NCBI GenBank assembly: GCA_003260075.1
Contig: QLIY01000029.1
Coordinates: 231,423-295,422 of the forward strand
DNA length: 64,000 bases
Reading direction: 5' to 3'
From: Phallusia mammillata
Taxonomy: Eukaryota > Chordata > Ascidiacea > Phlebobranchia > Ascidiidae
The notes under the pieces were generated by a model. It made no database searches. It worked only from the letters and a program-made list of their open reading frames with translations, and was not told where the DNA came from. This document shows, piece by piece, positions 24,422 to 37,132 of this stretch. Made by a program: the position numbers and the translations under genes. Every line of letters begins with the position of its first letter. Positions within the stretch are counted from its first letter, which is position 1.

Positions 24422-25565
24422 AGCGGTATTGACCACCAGGAAATTTATGAATAATTAATATTGTCCAGTAAACAAATCACGCTGTTATACAACATGACCG
24501 GAATGGTATTAAATAATGACAGAAGACGTGATCAATCTTAGCACGCCAATAATGCGGTTAATGCCGATAAGAGCAACAATAGTTTGGCCTCTTGTAGGCT
24601 TGTCGTATTTAAATGATATATGACCGTTTTGATGTTGTAGGTTATCATTTAATTTTCGGGATCATGTATATGAATGTACTTTCCCAATATTTGTGGTTTG
24701 TCTTTGGATCAATTTATACGACGTTTTGGACTAACTCTAGAGTAAGATTACGCAATGTTTTATACCCCAAAAGTCCTAAATTTTAGCAGCAGGGCGGACG
24801 TAGATAACCACCCAACTGGGTTAACTTCAAAGCCACTAAAACCCAAACCAACGTTTGTCCGAAAACGTACATATTTTTTTGCAAACATTTAGACTTTTGA
24901 AAACAAACATTTCAGCACAAAATATCGACTTTCACGGAAACTAATAAAGAACAAATGACGTTAATATGGTTTCAGTTTCTGAAAACGTCTGTTTCATTTT
25001 GAATACCTAAATGCTGCAAACAAAACTAACTTCCACAACATAGACATTTGTGTTAAATATTTGAATGTGCGTGCTGGCACTTAAACAAAAAAATAAACAA
25101 AAACAAATGACGCTTCATAAGTTTCCACCATTGTCGTAAACACCGATACCTAATCCGCATAGCTTGACGCGCTTGCAAGCCACATCAACGCAATTCCAAC
25201 AAGAAGCGACTTTTCTCAGTTAAACTCACTCCCAGAAGTTCGTGCCAAATACATGACATAATTGCGCTACAGGCGCCGTTTAATCGAAACTTGTTCGCTC
25301 TGTGTATGGAATGGGAAGGTGGTTCATTGGAAAAACAAGTCTGACTAAAAAAATGTAATTTAAACTCTAGTGTAACTCTGGACACAGTGGTTCTTATCCC
25401 CTTTTTTGTTTTCCTCAGGAGTAACACTATTTGCGTCAATAGCTTAAAAGAAACAAAATCTACAGAAAGACTGATATATTGGTTACAAACAATAGGTCTT
25501 TAAAGCCAATGTGGAAAATGAGTTTTATTCACGGGGTAGCTGCAGCGCGTTCAGCATCATCCATC

Positions 25566-25718
25566 AATTGTACCCTCCACCGTTTTGCGCTCCATAAGGT
25601 TTTAACGTTGCGTATAGCTATTTCCGGCTTGACGACCCCCCCCCCCAATTGTACCCTCCACCGTTTTGCGCTCCATAAGGTTTTAACGTTGCGCATAGCT
25701 ATTTCCGGCTTGACGATT
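25566..25718. repeat. Duplicated contig overlap around C tract 25636-25646
   Basis: Copies 25566-25635 and 25647-25718 flank eleven Cs. Both belong to a dispersed repeat also seen near 8808-8910. Confidence 0.9.
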
Positions 25719-26088
25719 GTTTTACTGGTATTTTGTCGCTATGATTTCTTTCACCAAGCGAAACAAACTCAACTCAATTGCGTTTATTTTGTCCAGGTAA
25801 AACAAATCGTAGCTGCACAATTGCGCAAAAATTTTCCAGTCAATAATAATTAGATTTAAATTTAAAATGGAATTGCTTCGGTACGAACAAATAATGAGAA
25901 CTCATTTTTTATCGTCACGATAATGAGCTTTATTGACATGACGCAATTACAGAATAAACTCGAAACTGCGAAATATGTATGAAATCATTTTCGTGTTTCC
26001 GCTGCTTTAATTAAATGACACCCATCTTTGACTCTTTCCAAACCAGCTCAATCCGAGCGCTATGCGAAACGAATGGTACTGTTTACAC

Positions 26089-26334
26089 CAGTGTTTCCCA
26101 ACCTTTTTCGACGAATTCATCCCTTAACAATTCAAAACATTTTAATTTCTTCTAATTTTATTTTAATTTTATACTGCTTCGTAGATGCTAAACCATACAA
26201 AATCATTTAAAATCGGGTCTTCTATCAACCTCACCGGTTATATTCCCAGAGTCTATTTGCAAATCACTTGTAAATATAAGTAAATTCCTCCCCGCAAGTT
26301 TTAAAATTCCTTTCTTCCCTGTTGGTAACCACTG
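26089..26334. mobile_element. hAT/Charlie-like MITE
   Basis: This 246-bp element has termini CAGTGTTTCCCAACC and the inverted partner of CAGTGGTTACCAAC. Flanking 8-mers gtttacac and gtttatat match at 6 of 8 positions. Its left flank (26039-26088) recurs at about 26542-26598 without the element, an apparent empty site within a local duplication. Confidence 0.75.
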
Positions 26335-27479
26335 GTTTATATCAACTTTACAAAAAAAGGCATACCGGCACAAATTTAAGGGTAAATGTTAAAATTTAAC
26401 CGCTCACGTGAACAGGCTTATTGGCACGCCGCAATTGGCAGATTCGAGGAAATGCTAAAGACGTTTTTTCATGTTTCCACTGCCTTGTTCCAAATATGCT
26501 GGTACCATGCGCATACCTGATGCGAATATAACTATATATAGACCAGTTCAATCTAAGCGTTACGCGAAACCAATACTATACTGTTTACACTAACAACTTG
26601 ATGAAAACGCACTGACGTGATGCCACTGACAAGGAATATTACGCATAGGATTTCATGGAAATATTGTTACCAAGTAGCGTGATTACGGAGGGACGTTGTT
26701 ATAACTGTCCGATTTTAACTTCAGGTGCAGAAACGATACTTATACTTCTTTGGTGGTATCTTTTGCACTTTCTCTTTTACTTTACATTGATATATTGTTT
26801 GTACCATTACAAGTAAAACAGTCAAGGAAGAGCTACAATTAAAATGACTATCTAAATTGTGCCTGATCTTTCGGTTATTTCTCCAAATCGTTGACACCAG
26901 TTCAACAAAACAGCTTTAGGTATTGGAGAAAGTGACTGAAAACAGCAACCATAGACACTTACGCCTACTCATGCATTTGTAAGCCAGACCAAAAACGCAG
27001 ACCAATTTGCTCCGATTAACCACAGACACTGCTACTGGCTATTGGCTGAGTTGCGCAACCTGCAATTTCCTAACTAGCTAAACAATAGTCTGTTAAATTA
27101 AAACCAAACCGTACCTATTGACACTATATGCGTCTTTCGTTTCCGGACTGCAAGTCATCTAAAACGCGTCCCTTCAAGGAGATAATTTCCCGCTGATGTC
27201 CAAATGGACAACACTCTTACAGAAGTTTATTAGTTTTCATTGGGCAAACCACTTAACGAGTTTTGAAGGGTCCACTCAACACGTGGCACTTTAGAAACTC
27301 ACTGGACGCATCTAGGGTACTTGCTATGGCCGATAACCGGATTACGCCTGCTGAAGATATACGATTGAGTCGCAGAACTTAAAAACACACAACAAAGGGC
27401 AAAATAGCGGTTAATACAACGTGCAACGCATACAGACCGTTTCCGTTTTCCGTTTCAAATCTGTTCGCCATATATTCGG

Positions 27480-27720
27480 TCGATACAATGAATCGTTTTA
27501 GGTATAAATAACTTCATAAAAAAACAGATTTCATTTATTTCTGATTTTCCGCTTGTTTTTATTTTGTGCAAAGAAATGACACACTTACTTGTGCATAACA
27601 CAAAATAATCACCATTTGGTCAATACAATTAAAGTATCGTTTTAGGTGCAAAAACGTTTAAAAAAACAGATTCAATTACTTCTGATTTTTCGCTTGTCTG
27701 CATTTAGTGTTAAGGAAAGA
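27480..27720. repeat. Diverged tandem duplication
   Basis: Two units of about 130 bases share blocks such as TCGTTTTAGGT, AAAAAAACAGATT and TTACTTCTGATTTT-like sequence, in the same order. There is no C tract between them, so this pair looks genuine and old. Confidence 0.55.
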
Positions 27721-29064
27721 CGGAACAATTTTAACAAAAAAGGGATTTTCCCAATTTGTCCTAGCCAAAAGCACAAAACTAAGCCAGGATTCTATTTTTT
27801 TTTAAACTTACATTAAACCGTCATTTATTTCGGGCTTAAGCACCGTTCCGTGTTTCACAGTAGTGGCTGACCTAAGTGGTATACAAATAGCGTATAGCAT
27901 TTGCAACAGATCCGAAAAAGCCCCAGATTTTAACGCTTGTGCAGTTTTTCGGCGTGACACTAGCTCTCCTTTTCAAGCACAGGCGACCACCATGTGAGAT
28001 GGAATGTGACCAAGCATTATTGGGATGAACAACGGACAAGATATAACAACAACCTAATCGCAGAGTAAGGTACATGCTTTCTGTATAAGCTTCTATTCTG
28101 TTTGCGTGGTTTCGAGCATAAACGCATAAGGATTGATCCGACGGCATTTCAAGGCGTAGTGAGTGTTTCAAAACTACTCATAAACTTTTAAATTGCCTTA
28201 GTTGTGCTTTTTTGCTTAATTCACTTTTACAGAGTTCTAAAATTGGTAGCCAAACTGCAGCAAGTCGTATACGAAATTCTGCCGCCTTGTTAAGAGGCAG
28301 AAATACCCGGCAAGATGTCACTTTTTACGGCAACATTTTGTTTACAACAAAATTTTTTAACCACTTGATACAGAAGCAACTTGATCGAAAATGAAACTGC
28401 ACGGGAGGTTATTTACAAGAAGCGCTTCTTTTGATAAGCGTTTTAACAATCTAACGATGTCAACAGCGACTGTTAAATACAATACTAAACCGTGTTTCTA
28501 AACCAAAAACTTCTAAACCGAAACCGTGGAAGACTTTCACCACATCACACTTAATATATAGCTGGTTAACAAATACTTCTGTACCGTGTGCTCAAGTCAA
28601 CAAAATTGACACTTTGTTGCATGCTGATACATAACCGAAAAAAAAAATACGAAACACATCTACCACGATTCTTGCGCACCCTGTTTTTCGTGCAAAGCGC
28701 AGTATGTAACCAGCGATACAGTAAGCCCGGAAGCTATTTGTTGAAACACTTCGTCGCATACCGAAAGTTAGGGGACTTTCTCAAATTTTTTTCCCGGCAA
28801 TATGTTTTACTCGAAAAATCACCTTATTCGTGACACCACAAAGACAGACCCGTTTCATTTTGCGACAAACTTACTTGCTTTGGAAGTTTCCATCGCCAAA
28901 ATTCCCCGTCGCGATATCGCAGAATGTTACACAATGGGTTAAACCAAACATCCATGCCTTAGCAACGCTGGGAATACTTTAAAGTTGTTGAGTTACATGC
29001 ATTCATAAGCTAGCGGCCTGCTTTGTTGGATCATAAAACAGACCAAACACTTATTTCCCTTAGG

Positions 29065-29454
29065 AAAACAACATGAATCGTATCGTTTACACCCCGTAAC
29101 AGAATTACTTTACCCAAGAGACAAAATTTTGTGCAAACTGTTATATCAAACACCACGAGTTTGAACATGTCATTTTTTTACAAATCTTGAAGTTGGACAT
29201 TACGAAATGTCTTTGCACTAATTCTTCGTGCAGACATGTATAGTTCCAATTTTGCCCCCCCCCCAAAACAACATGAATCGTATCGTTTACACCCCGTAAC
29301 AGAATTACTTTAGCCAAGAGATAAAATTTCGTGCAAACTGTTATATCAAACACCACGAGTTTGAACATGTCATTTTTTACAAATCTTGAAGTTGGACATT
29401 ACGAAATTTCTTTGCACTTATTCTTCGTGCAGACATGTATAGTTCCAATTTTGT
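29065..29454. repeat. Duplicated contig overlap around C tract 29255-29264
   Basis: Copies 29065-29254 and 29265-29454 flank ten Cs, with a handful of substitutions. Confidence 0.9.
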
Positions 29455-29664
29455 ACAAATATGTACGATTTGGCAAAACTAACTCAAATTATGTAATACA
29501 AATCATATTATGTCGAGACAAATTACATTTTCAACATATAAGCCTTTTAATGTATAACACTCTGTTAAACTTGCCATAACCCGCCTTGCACCTAATCATT
29601 ACACGCGCAGTATTTACCTAAAATACTCAGCAAGCAAGTAAGTAAGCGTCTGTAAACAAGTCAT

Positions 29665-30035
29665 GCAGTCAATTACCATTTGTTATTGACGATCTCAACT
29701 GAAATTTGATACAAATGACTTCTGAACCACGCTAGCGGACAAAAACACGCCAAATGTTTACACCCTCGTTAGACACCTAACTTACAAAGCGTCGCCTTCC
29801 CCAAGAGGTAAAGCTAAACCCTCCACACGCCACCAGCCCCCCCCCCCCCGCAGTCAATTACCATTTGTTATTGACGATCTCAACTGAAATTTGATACTAA
29901 GGACTTCTGAACCACGCTAGCGGACAAAAACACGACAAATGTTTACACCCTCGTCAGACACCTAACTTACAAAGCGTCGCCTTCCCTAATAGGTAAAGCT
30001 AAACCCTCCAAACGCCACCAGCCACCCCCCCCCCC
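29665..30035. repeat. Duplicated contig overlap with C tracts 29837-29849 and 30025-30035
   Basis: Copies 29665-29836 and 29850-30024 are separated by thirteen Cs. The second copy itself ends at another eleven Cs, implying a small contig placed between two joins. Confidence 0.85.
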
Positions 30036-30364
30036 AGCCCGGGCAGTTTGGTTTTATAGACGCCAGTGTCGAATGTCTGGGAGAAAAATTGGTCTCGCTG
30101 CCTTCCTGAATGCTTAACGAATCCGTGATATTTTGCGGTCGTGGTAAAAAGTGCGCGCCAATTTTAGCCACATTTGCCGCAAACATTTTTGCTTCTTGCG
30201 AGCCTGTTTAAATAAACCCTCACAGCCGTTGTTCCTAAGTCGCATTGGCACAGGGTAGAGGAAAAAAATTATCAATACCAAACTGCGTCTGTGGAATTAC
30301 TAACCCCAAAAAACTCGCTTTGACCCTCAAACGGCGTATTCGTGGAACTGTGTGTTGTGGCATT

Positions 30365-30590
30365 ACGTTTGATTCGAAAAGCCGTACAACTGCCTTACAC
30401 GCCTAACTACAAGCGCCTATGGTGTACGTTTGAAACGCGGTTGCTCAACAACTTTTCAGAATACGTACAGTGCCCCCCCCCCACGTTTGATTCGAAAAGC
30501 CGTACAACTGCCTTACACGCCTAACTACAAACGCCTATGCCGTACGTTTAAAACGCGGTTGCTGAACAACTTTTTAGAATACGTACAGTG
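30365..30590. repeat. Duplicated contig overlap around C tract 30473-30482
   Basis: Copies 30365-30472 and 30483-30590 flank ten Cs. Confidence 0.9.
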
Positions 30591-30854
30591 TCTCACCCAT
30601 CAATGAATGAAGCGACACCCACTAATTAACCTTTACCAATACAGTTTTTTACAAAGTTTTAAATTCCTACGTTGCAAAATATCCGGGCTTTGAAGGACTT
30701 CCTTTTGGGTAGCCATAAGTCCCCCTATTAAACATCCAAATACAAAGTTTTTACACGAAAAAGGAATGAAGTATACGTGCGCCATGAAAATAACAACGGG
30801 TAATATAACACCATGTAATGAAAGCGAAAAGCTCATGTTAATTGTATTACCTAG

Positions 30855-31190
30855 TCAATTTCAAGAAACGTGTTAAAGCAAGTTACGTAACATCGAGCTT
30901 TAAGTATCAAACGGACAAAAGGTAACCGCACAGGAAAGGAAGTTTTCTCCGGTAGGGATTGGGCTGAAATCCAATCACCTCAAAGACTGACTGTTATTCG
31001 CTCTTCGACGTTTCCTGCCCCCCCCCCCTCAATTTCAAGAAACGTGTTAAAGCAAGTTACGTAACATCGAGCTTTAGGTATCAAACGGACAAAAGGTAAC
31101 CGCACAGGAAAGGAAGTTTTCTCCAGGAGGGATTGGGCTGAAATCCAATCACCTCAAAGGCTGACTGTTATTGCTCTTCGTCGTTTCCTG
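30855..31190. repeat. Duplicated contig overlap around C tract 31018-31028
   Basis: Copies 30855-31017 and 31029-31190 flank eleven Cs. I count about six differences in 162 bases, near 4 percent. Confidence 0.9.
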
Positions 31191-31654
31191 TCAGACAGGC
31201 AGAGTGTGTCGGAAGCAATCAATTGAGCAAGTTCCACGGCTTTCAATTGCCAAATGTATGCAGCTGTCGCCATTTCAGAGAGTTACTGTTTGAATTTGCA
31301 TTCACCGACAATGTGCCATGCATTGCCAACAAAGCGGTTCCTCGAACCTGAACGACATAAACTTATTTGGCGCCATATATGCAGTTTTATAACATGCAAC
31401 ATTTTTACAACAACTGACACACCAACAAGTGGCATAGCTCTATAAGTTCAAACAAAAGTCAAATCTGTCACATAATTTTTTTGATTTTAACCGCATAACA
31501 CTTTGGATACATCCTGTCATGATAGCATTGAACATTTTCACGCGCCAAGTTTAAACCACGAAGTCCACAGAGGAGCTATTTGTGTCTTACATCTTATGGT
31601 TTTGGCAACCACAACGGTCCAACACTAGTGTCGCTTTGTTGCATCCTGATAAAC

Positions 31655-31735
31655 CACAATCGATGAATGGGCGCCTGGCCCATATATAGACATAAAAATC
31701 CTTGCCAGACGGTTCTGGGTTCGAACCCCTTCGTA
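31655..31735 (+). repeat. tRNA-derived SINE-like fragment
   Basis: The fragment contains an exact B box (GGTTCGAACCC) and, upstream, CGCCTGGCCC with TAGACATAAA, which aligns with the better-preserved copy at 57127-57230. Confidence 0.4.
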
Positions 31736-31830
31736 AAACTGACATTCAGACCGTAATACCATCTCTTCCACCCAAAGAGTTAACATTTTGCCTCGTTATA
31801 TGTATACATATATGCCTCGTTATATGTATA

Positions 31831-32717
31831 CATTTTGTGGATCATCGGGCCATTAGATATATTCCAGTAGACCCACGAACAGCCCAATTTAGGAGATAAG
31901 TACCATTTTGGAGTCTTTGTGCATTTGGAAGCATTTCAATTAAATTACCATCAGAAATTGTGTTGCAATCTACACAAAAATTTCCGTTGTCTTATTTTTT
32001 ATTCCAATCAGTGTACGGGAGATTTGGTAACAAAATTTAACAAATTTAGTGTTTTGCATGAACACATCATTGGAGTGCACAGTGACTGGGATGAAATAGA
32101 ATACGCAAACCATTGGTTTCTCACGACCTTTAAAGATGGGTGAACCGTAAAATTGCACATGAGTTACTCAGATTGTAAAAGCAAAAAATGTAATTACGAC
32201 ACACAGTATTTGAAGAAGACCGTACTTCAAAAAAGAAACTATTGCCATGGCAACACGGTATTTGAATTGTAACGTTTCTTACAGCTTTTTGGGCATGAAA
32301 ATAGAGTTGATGTACTTGGTAATGTAAATCATATTGCGACAGGTGTAACGTAGTTGTAATTCAAGGCACCTTTTCAAGTTAACCGTTGGTTCGAGCATAA
32401 ATGTTCGGATTCAAGGGGCTAGATTCGGGTCAGAGTTTTTTACATAAATCGTATTTTCACTGTCATATCAGGGCGCGTTTGGTTTCGTTGCATACAGCAG
32501 TAGTATTTTTTTATGTAGATCTAACTGTCAAATTAGTTGATTCTGTGTTTATCTCGGGTCTGAATAAATTCAGTTTCGGCCAGGTTTTGGCTTCTCCTTT
32601 CGGGTGAGGGCCTAAAGGTCGGGACCTCGTACAACTACGACATGTACATTTTACATTTTACAGTTTAACATGATCAACAAGAAAAAAATTGAAACATAAA
32701 CTTAATGAAGTTTGAAA
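31831..32717 (+). repeat. Left arm of 887-bp inverted repeat
   Basis: The arm matches the reverse complement of 33306-34192 over the same length (887 bases) with only about two differences noticed. It begins beside two copies of the perfect palindrome ATATGTATACATAT. Small open frames occur identically in both arms and show no coding features. Confidence 0.9.
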
Positions 32718-32742
32718 GTTTGAAAAAAAATAAACTTAATGA

Positions 32743-32753
32743 CCCCCCCCCCC
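32743..32753. other. 11-C contig join between inverted arms
   Basis: Only 44 bases of right-hand sequence match the left contig, starting nearly 1 kb back from the join. The two contigs therefore differ structurally rather than overlapping end to end. Confidence 0.75.
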
Positions 32754-33305
32754 TTCCACCCAAAGAGTTAACATTTTGCCTCGTTATATGTATACATATA
32801 ACGTTTTAGTTTTGCAGACAAGATTTTTCCAGATAAATATGCACACAGGCAACAAAATTTAATCGTTATTTATTCGTCCTTAACGTTATTCCGTTGTTGA
32901 CGGTAAATTTTGTCTATTTCGCACGTTTTGTTTTATAAATGTAAGAGTTTTATCGTAGTTTAAGCTCCTTCACAAAACCACAAATAAATTTGAATGCGGA
33001 TGTTTCAGAAATGCTTTACTCTTTATTACCTCGAGGTTGTTTCACGCCTCAACGAAGTGATGAGACACCTTTCCAGTGATTTAGTGGGCGGAACTTAGCT
33101 TTGTAAACAACTATTATCAAATTTTAACCCGTGACTCAGTTGCAAAACCGGAAAGTCGATAACTGTTTGTGTCACAGTTGGGTAAACAGTAAAACACTTT
33201 TCCACTTTGGCGTTTTCCTAATCGTGAAATGCGTATGCTGTTCTTTGCACTGTAAACATTAAAAAAAGTAGTTTTTTGACCGTCAAAACTCGATATTCTC
33301 GTAAA

Positions 33306-34192
33306 TTTCAAACTTCATTAAGTTTTTGTTTCAATTTTTTTCTTGTTGATCATGTTAAACTGTAAAATGTGAAATGTACATGTCGTAGTTGTACGAGGTC
33401 CCGACCTTTAGGCCCTCACCCGAAAGGAGAAGCCAAAACCTGGCCGAAACTGAATTTATTCAGACCCGAGATAAACACAGAATCAACTAATTTGACAGTT
33501 AGATCTACATAAAAAAATACTACTGCTGTATGCAACGAAACCAAACGCGCCCTGATATGACAGTGAAAATACGATTTATGTAAAAAACTCTGACCCGAAT
33601 CTAGCCCCTTGAATCCGAACATTTATGCTCGAACCAACGGTTAACTTGAAAAGGTGCCTTGAATTACAACTACGTTACACCTGTCGCAATATGATTTACA
33701 TTACCAAGTACATCAACTCTATTTTCATGCCCAAAAAGCTGTAAGAAACGTTACAATTCAAATACCGTGTTGCCATGGCAATAGTTTCTTTTTTGAAGTA
33801 CGGTCTTCTTCAAATACTGTGTGTCGTAATTACATTTTTTGCTTTTACAATCTGAGTAACTCATGTGCAATTTTACGGTTCACCCATCTTTAAAGGTCGT
33901 GAGAAACCAATGGTTTGCGTATTCTATTTCATCCCAGTCACTGTGCACTCCAATGATGTGTTCATGCAAAACACTAAATTTGTTAAATTTTGTTACCAAA
34001 TCTCCCGTACACTGATTGGAATAAAAAATAAGACAACGGAAATTTTTGTGTAGATTGCAACACAATTTCTGATGGTAATTTAATTGAAATGCTTCCAAAT
34101 GCACAAAGACTCCAAAATGGTACTTATCTCCTAAATTGGGCTGTTCGTGGGTCTACTGGAATATATCTAATGGCCCGATGATCCACAAAATG
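33306..34192 (-). repeat. Right arm of 887-bp inverted repeat
   Basis: This is the partner of 31831-32717. The spacer 32718-33305 includes the C tract 32743-32753, after which 32754-32797 repeats 31766-31810, the sequence just outside the left arm. The contig right of the tract therefore carries the same left flank but the segment in opposite orientation. Confidence 0.9.
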
Positions 34193-35379
34193 CACACGGG
34201 ATCATAATTTTCTTAAACAACGTTACTTTACTATCCATTTTGAACTTTTTACCCAACAAACTATAATTTACAACTCACACGCAACTTTGTGTACTCTCGA
34301 CTCTTGTGGCTTTAAGTTAAAGTGCCAAATGTTTTGGTCTACCACAAGAACTTAAACTTGGGCAAGGCAATGTACTTAATTAAGTAGACAGGTAATAATT
34401 ATTTACCTCATGTAAATTATAGCTTCAATCGAACATAGTACGAAACATTTAGGTGGGATTCGTAACGTTTAATTTAGGCAAGGATTTTCGGCAAAATGTT
34501 CGTGTTTTCGTGTCAGAAATACGGTTTTACCCAAAACTCAACTGAAACCATGTATGGGTGTGCAAGTGCAACATACCTAACCTCGCAATTTGCATTTTTT
34601 GTGGTTTTGCAAGAAACTAAGAAACTCGCTCGGGCCCCGTCGAATACATCGTGTTCACTAAAGCGCAACCTCACCATGAACATTTTTAACGTAGGCGAAA
34701 CAATATGTAACATTTGCAATGTTTCAAAATTACGAACAAAAAAAGAATAAATTAAATGTCAGGCGTCATGTTTGATGTCAGAGAATAACGACATGCAAAC
34801 AGCACTCAAAAACCAAAAGGGGTGAATTTTTAAGTTTCACTAGAATATTAACAAAGTCTGGTCCATTTTTCCTGGTTTCAAGATCCGTACGAATTTAAAG
34901 AATACAATATGTGTTAGAAACACTCAGAATGGCAAAAAAAAGTTAATTAAAAAAATGCCAGTAAACGTGTATATAATGAACGCATTTTGTTGCACACATT
35001 TTAACAGTCGCTGTTTTAATCACCGATCAAGGTATACGTTAATATGGATGTTGCGAATCTTGACAATCGTAAACATTGTTTTATTTTCCTTCCAGGGAAA
35101 GAAGTCACTGCCACACGATACTTTGGCCTTCTTGTTTCAACTCAAAAACATGTTTCTCGTTTCATTATGAATTATTTTAGGTTGTGTTAGGTTTGTCATA
35201 TCACTCTTACCAAGTAATGACCTTGCCCTGAGCCAAAGTACGTGCAAACTTGTCGTATCAACCTCTCTTTGAGCCTGGAGTCATTTTTTACGACCGTGAT
35301 AACTCCAATTTCGGGTCTAAAGCTTCTATAGGAAGTTTAAACCGAACAGATAGTACGAAATTACAGGCTTTTTGCTTTT

Positions 35380-35650
35380 GGCGGTTTTAGGTCGTTTTGT
35401 GTTTTGCGCAAACAGGTACAAAAATGTTCAAGCGTAAACTCCTCTGGGGCATTATGTCTACCAAACCAACCACTAAATTGTCTCTCATATTTTGCTTAAA
35501 ACCCTTTTCAGGTTTTCGCTTTTGGCGTTTTTGGTCGCTTTGGTTTTGTGCAAACGGGTACAAAAACATTCAAGCATGATCTTTCCTTGTTAATTTACCG
35601 CACCAACCACTAAATTGCCGTGATATTTCGCTCAAAACTCTTCGTGAGCC
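35380..35650. repeat. Diverged tandem duplication (about 140-base unit)
   Basis: Blocks GGTCGTTTTG/GGTCGCTTTG, GTACAAAAA and ACCAACCACTAAATTG occur twice in the same order. No C tract is present. Confidence 0.6.
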
Positions 35651-36975
35651 TACGTGACAAAAAACACACCACTCTTCCAAGTGAAACATAAATTACCTAA
35701 GGTCAAGTTCGAACGCAAGTAAACAGGAACATAGCAATACTTTGCGGTTTGGGAACCAGAGTTATGCAAAGAGAACGCGTTTGAACTTGTGTGTTTGTGG
35801 CTGAAATCAGTTCTTATCTGTGGATAAGTTGTTACTTGTTGATAACGGGAGTGCGAACTTGATACCGATAAGTCGGATTCCAAAACCAAGCGCGACAACT
35901 TGTTGTTTATCTTTTTACTTTATGTCCAGATATTGTGTATGTAAATCAAAAACTGTAAATAACCAGAGAGCTCGAACTGAAGTGAGTAATAAACATTGCA
36001 TTGGATTCACTACTATCATGTAAAGTCTGTAGACGTTACCTGTTTAACAGCGATTATCAAAACGTTTGCAAAGCTTTCAACAGTAACTTAATTAGCACAC
36101 TTTTGTAACCCAAATGGCTTTATCAATGCTATTTGCTGTGTAAACAGCAATGGCATAAATGCTGTTACCAAAAAACTCTGCAAAATTATCTTGATTAAAA
36201 ACAAAACTGCCAGAGAGCCCGTACAAAGATTATATATATAATCAATGCAACCGTGCAAAGACCTTGCATGTTTAACCACAAATCTCGTCCTAAAGTTTGC
36301 GCTGAGTTGTATTAGCGGAAAAACAAATTCCTGGATCGACAAGTTAAGCCTTAAAAACAGACGCATTAGCTGTCTGATCACAATGTGGCTAATTTATCAC
36401 CTGCTAACGTTCCTTAAACAAACCCGTCTAAAATCTTTGCACCAAATTGAATTGACCGTGTTAAAATGCACCTTTAGGGGAGGTTTATTTAGCACCAGCG
36501 TTTGCTAGTTAAATGTTTGCAACACATTCCGGTGGCTAAATAGGCTGTTTGGTTTGTATTAGTATGAAATGTAAGGTTTGTTTAAAGGTTGGTTTAATTG
36601 CTAAACACAAAGTAAAAACTCAAGCCATCCTTTATCACTAAATAACGACTGTTACGGCACCTTCAACGACTTGCACATTCAATTCTTTGTAACGATACAT
36701 CAACAACATTATTGACAGCTTTGCAAGCCACTGTCCATTAAAAAAAAATCACCTAATGGACTTTCGTTTGTTTTTTACGGTTGTGAATGACATTCAAACA
36801 AGGGCACAAAATATATTCTCATGGCATGGTTCAATCGCGTATATTTGTAATTCCTGCGGTTTTGTGCACATCGGGTCATGCAACATGTCAACGCCACGGC
36901 TTCGGCATCGGCGTCCCGGTAAAACGCGACAAAACACAATAAAGTTGAACGGGAAGTCGAAGCTTATCAGGAATC

Positions 36976-37132
36976 ACACGAACACCTGCGACCCTAACCA
37001 CTCTTGCTGGTTTAGACATTTTTGTATCATAACATTTTTTTCCCCCCCCCCCACACGAACACCTGCGACCCTAACCACTCTTGCTGGTTTAGACATTTTT
37101 TTCAGTCCACATTTTTGTATCATAACATTTTT
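36976..37132. repeat. Duplicated contig overlap around C tract 37042-37052
   Basis: Copies 36976-37041 and 37053-37132 flank eleven Cs. The second has a short extra segment, 'cagtccacatttt'. Confidence 0.85.

Noticed and set aside
25479-25853. 124-codon frame with an internal repeat
   Set aside because: The repeat is the contig-overlap duplication around 25636-25646, read through the Cs.
31715-31735. Possible tRNA gene at an exact B box
   Set aside because: No foldable acceptor stem or A box at the right spacing; a SINE remnant fits better.
32401-33622. Two identical 68-codon frames, which at first looked like a duplicated gene
   Set aside because: They are the same bases in the two arms of the 887-bp inverted repeat; no splice signals, domain or signal peptide supports coding.
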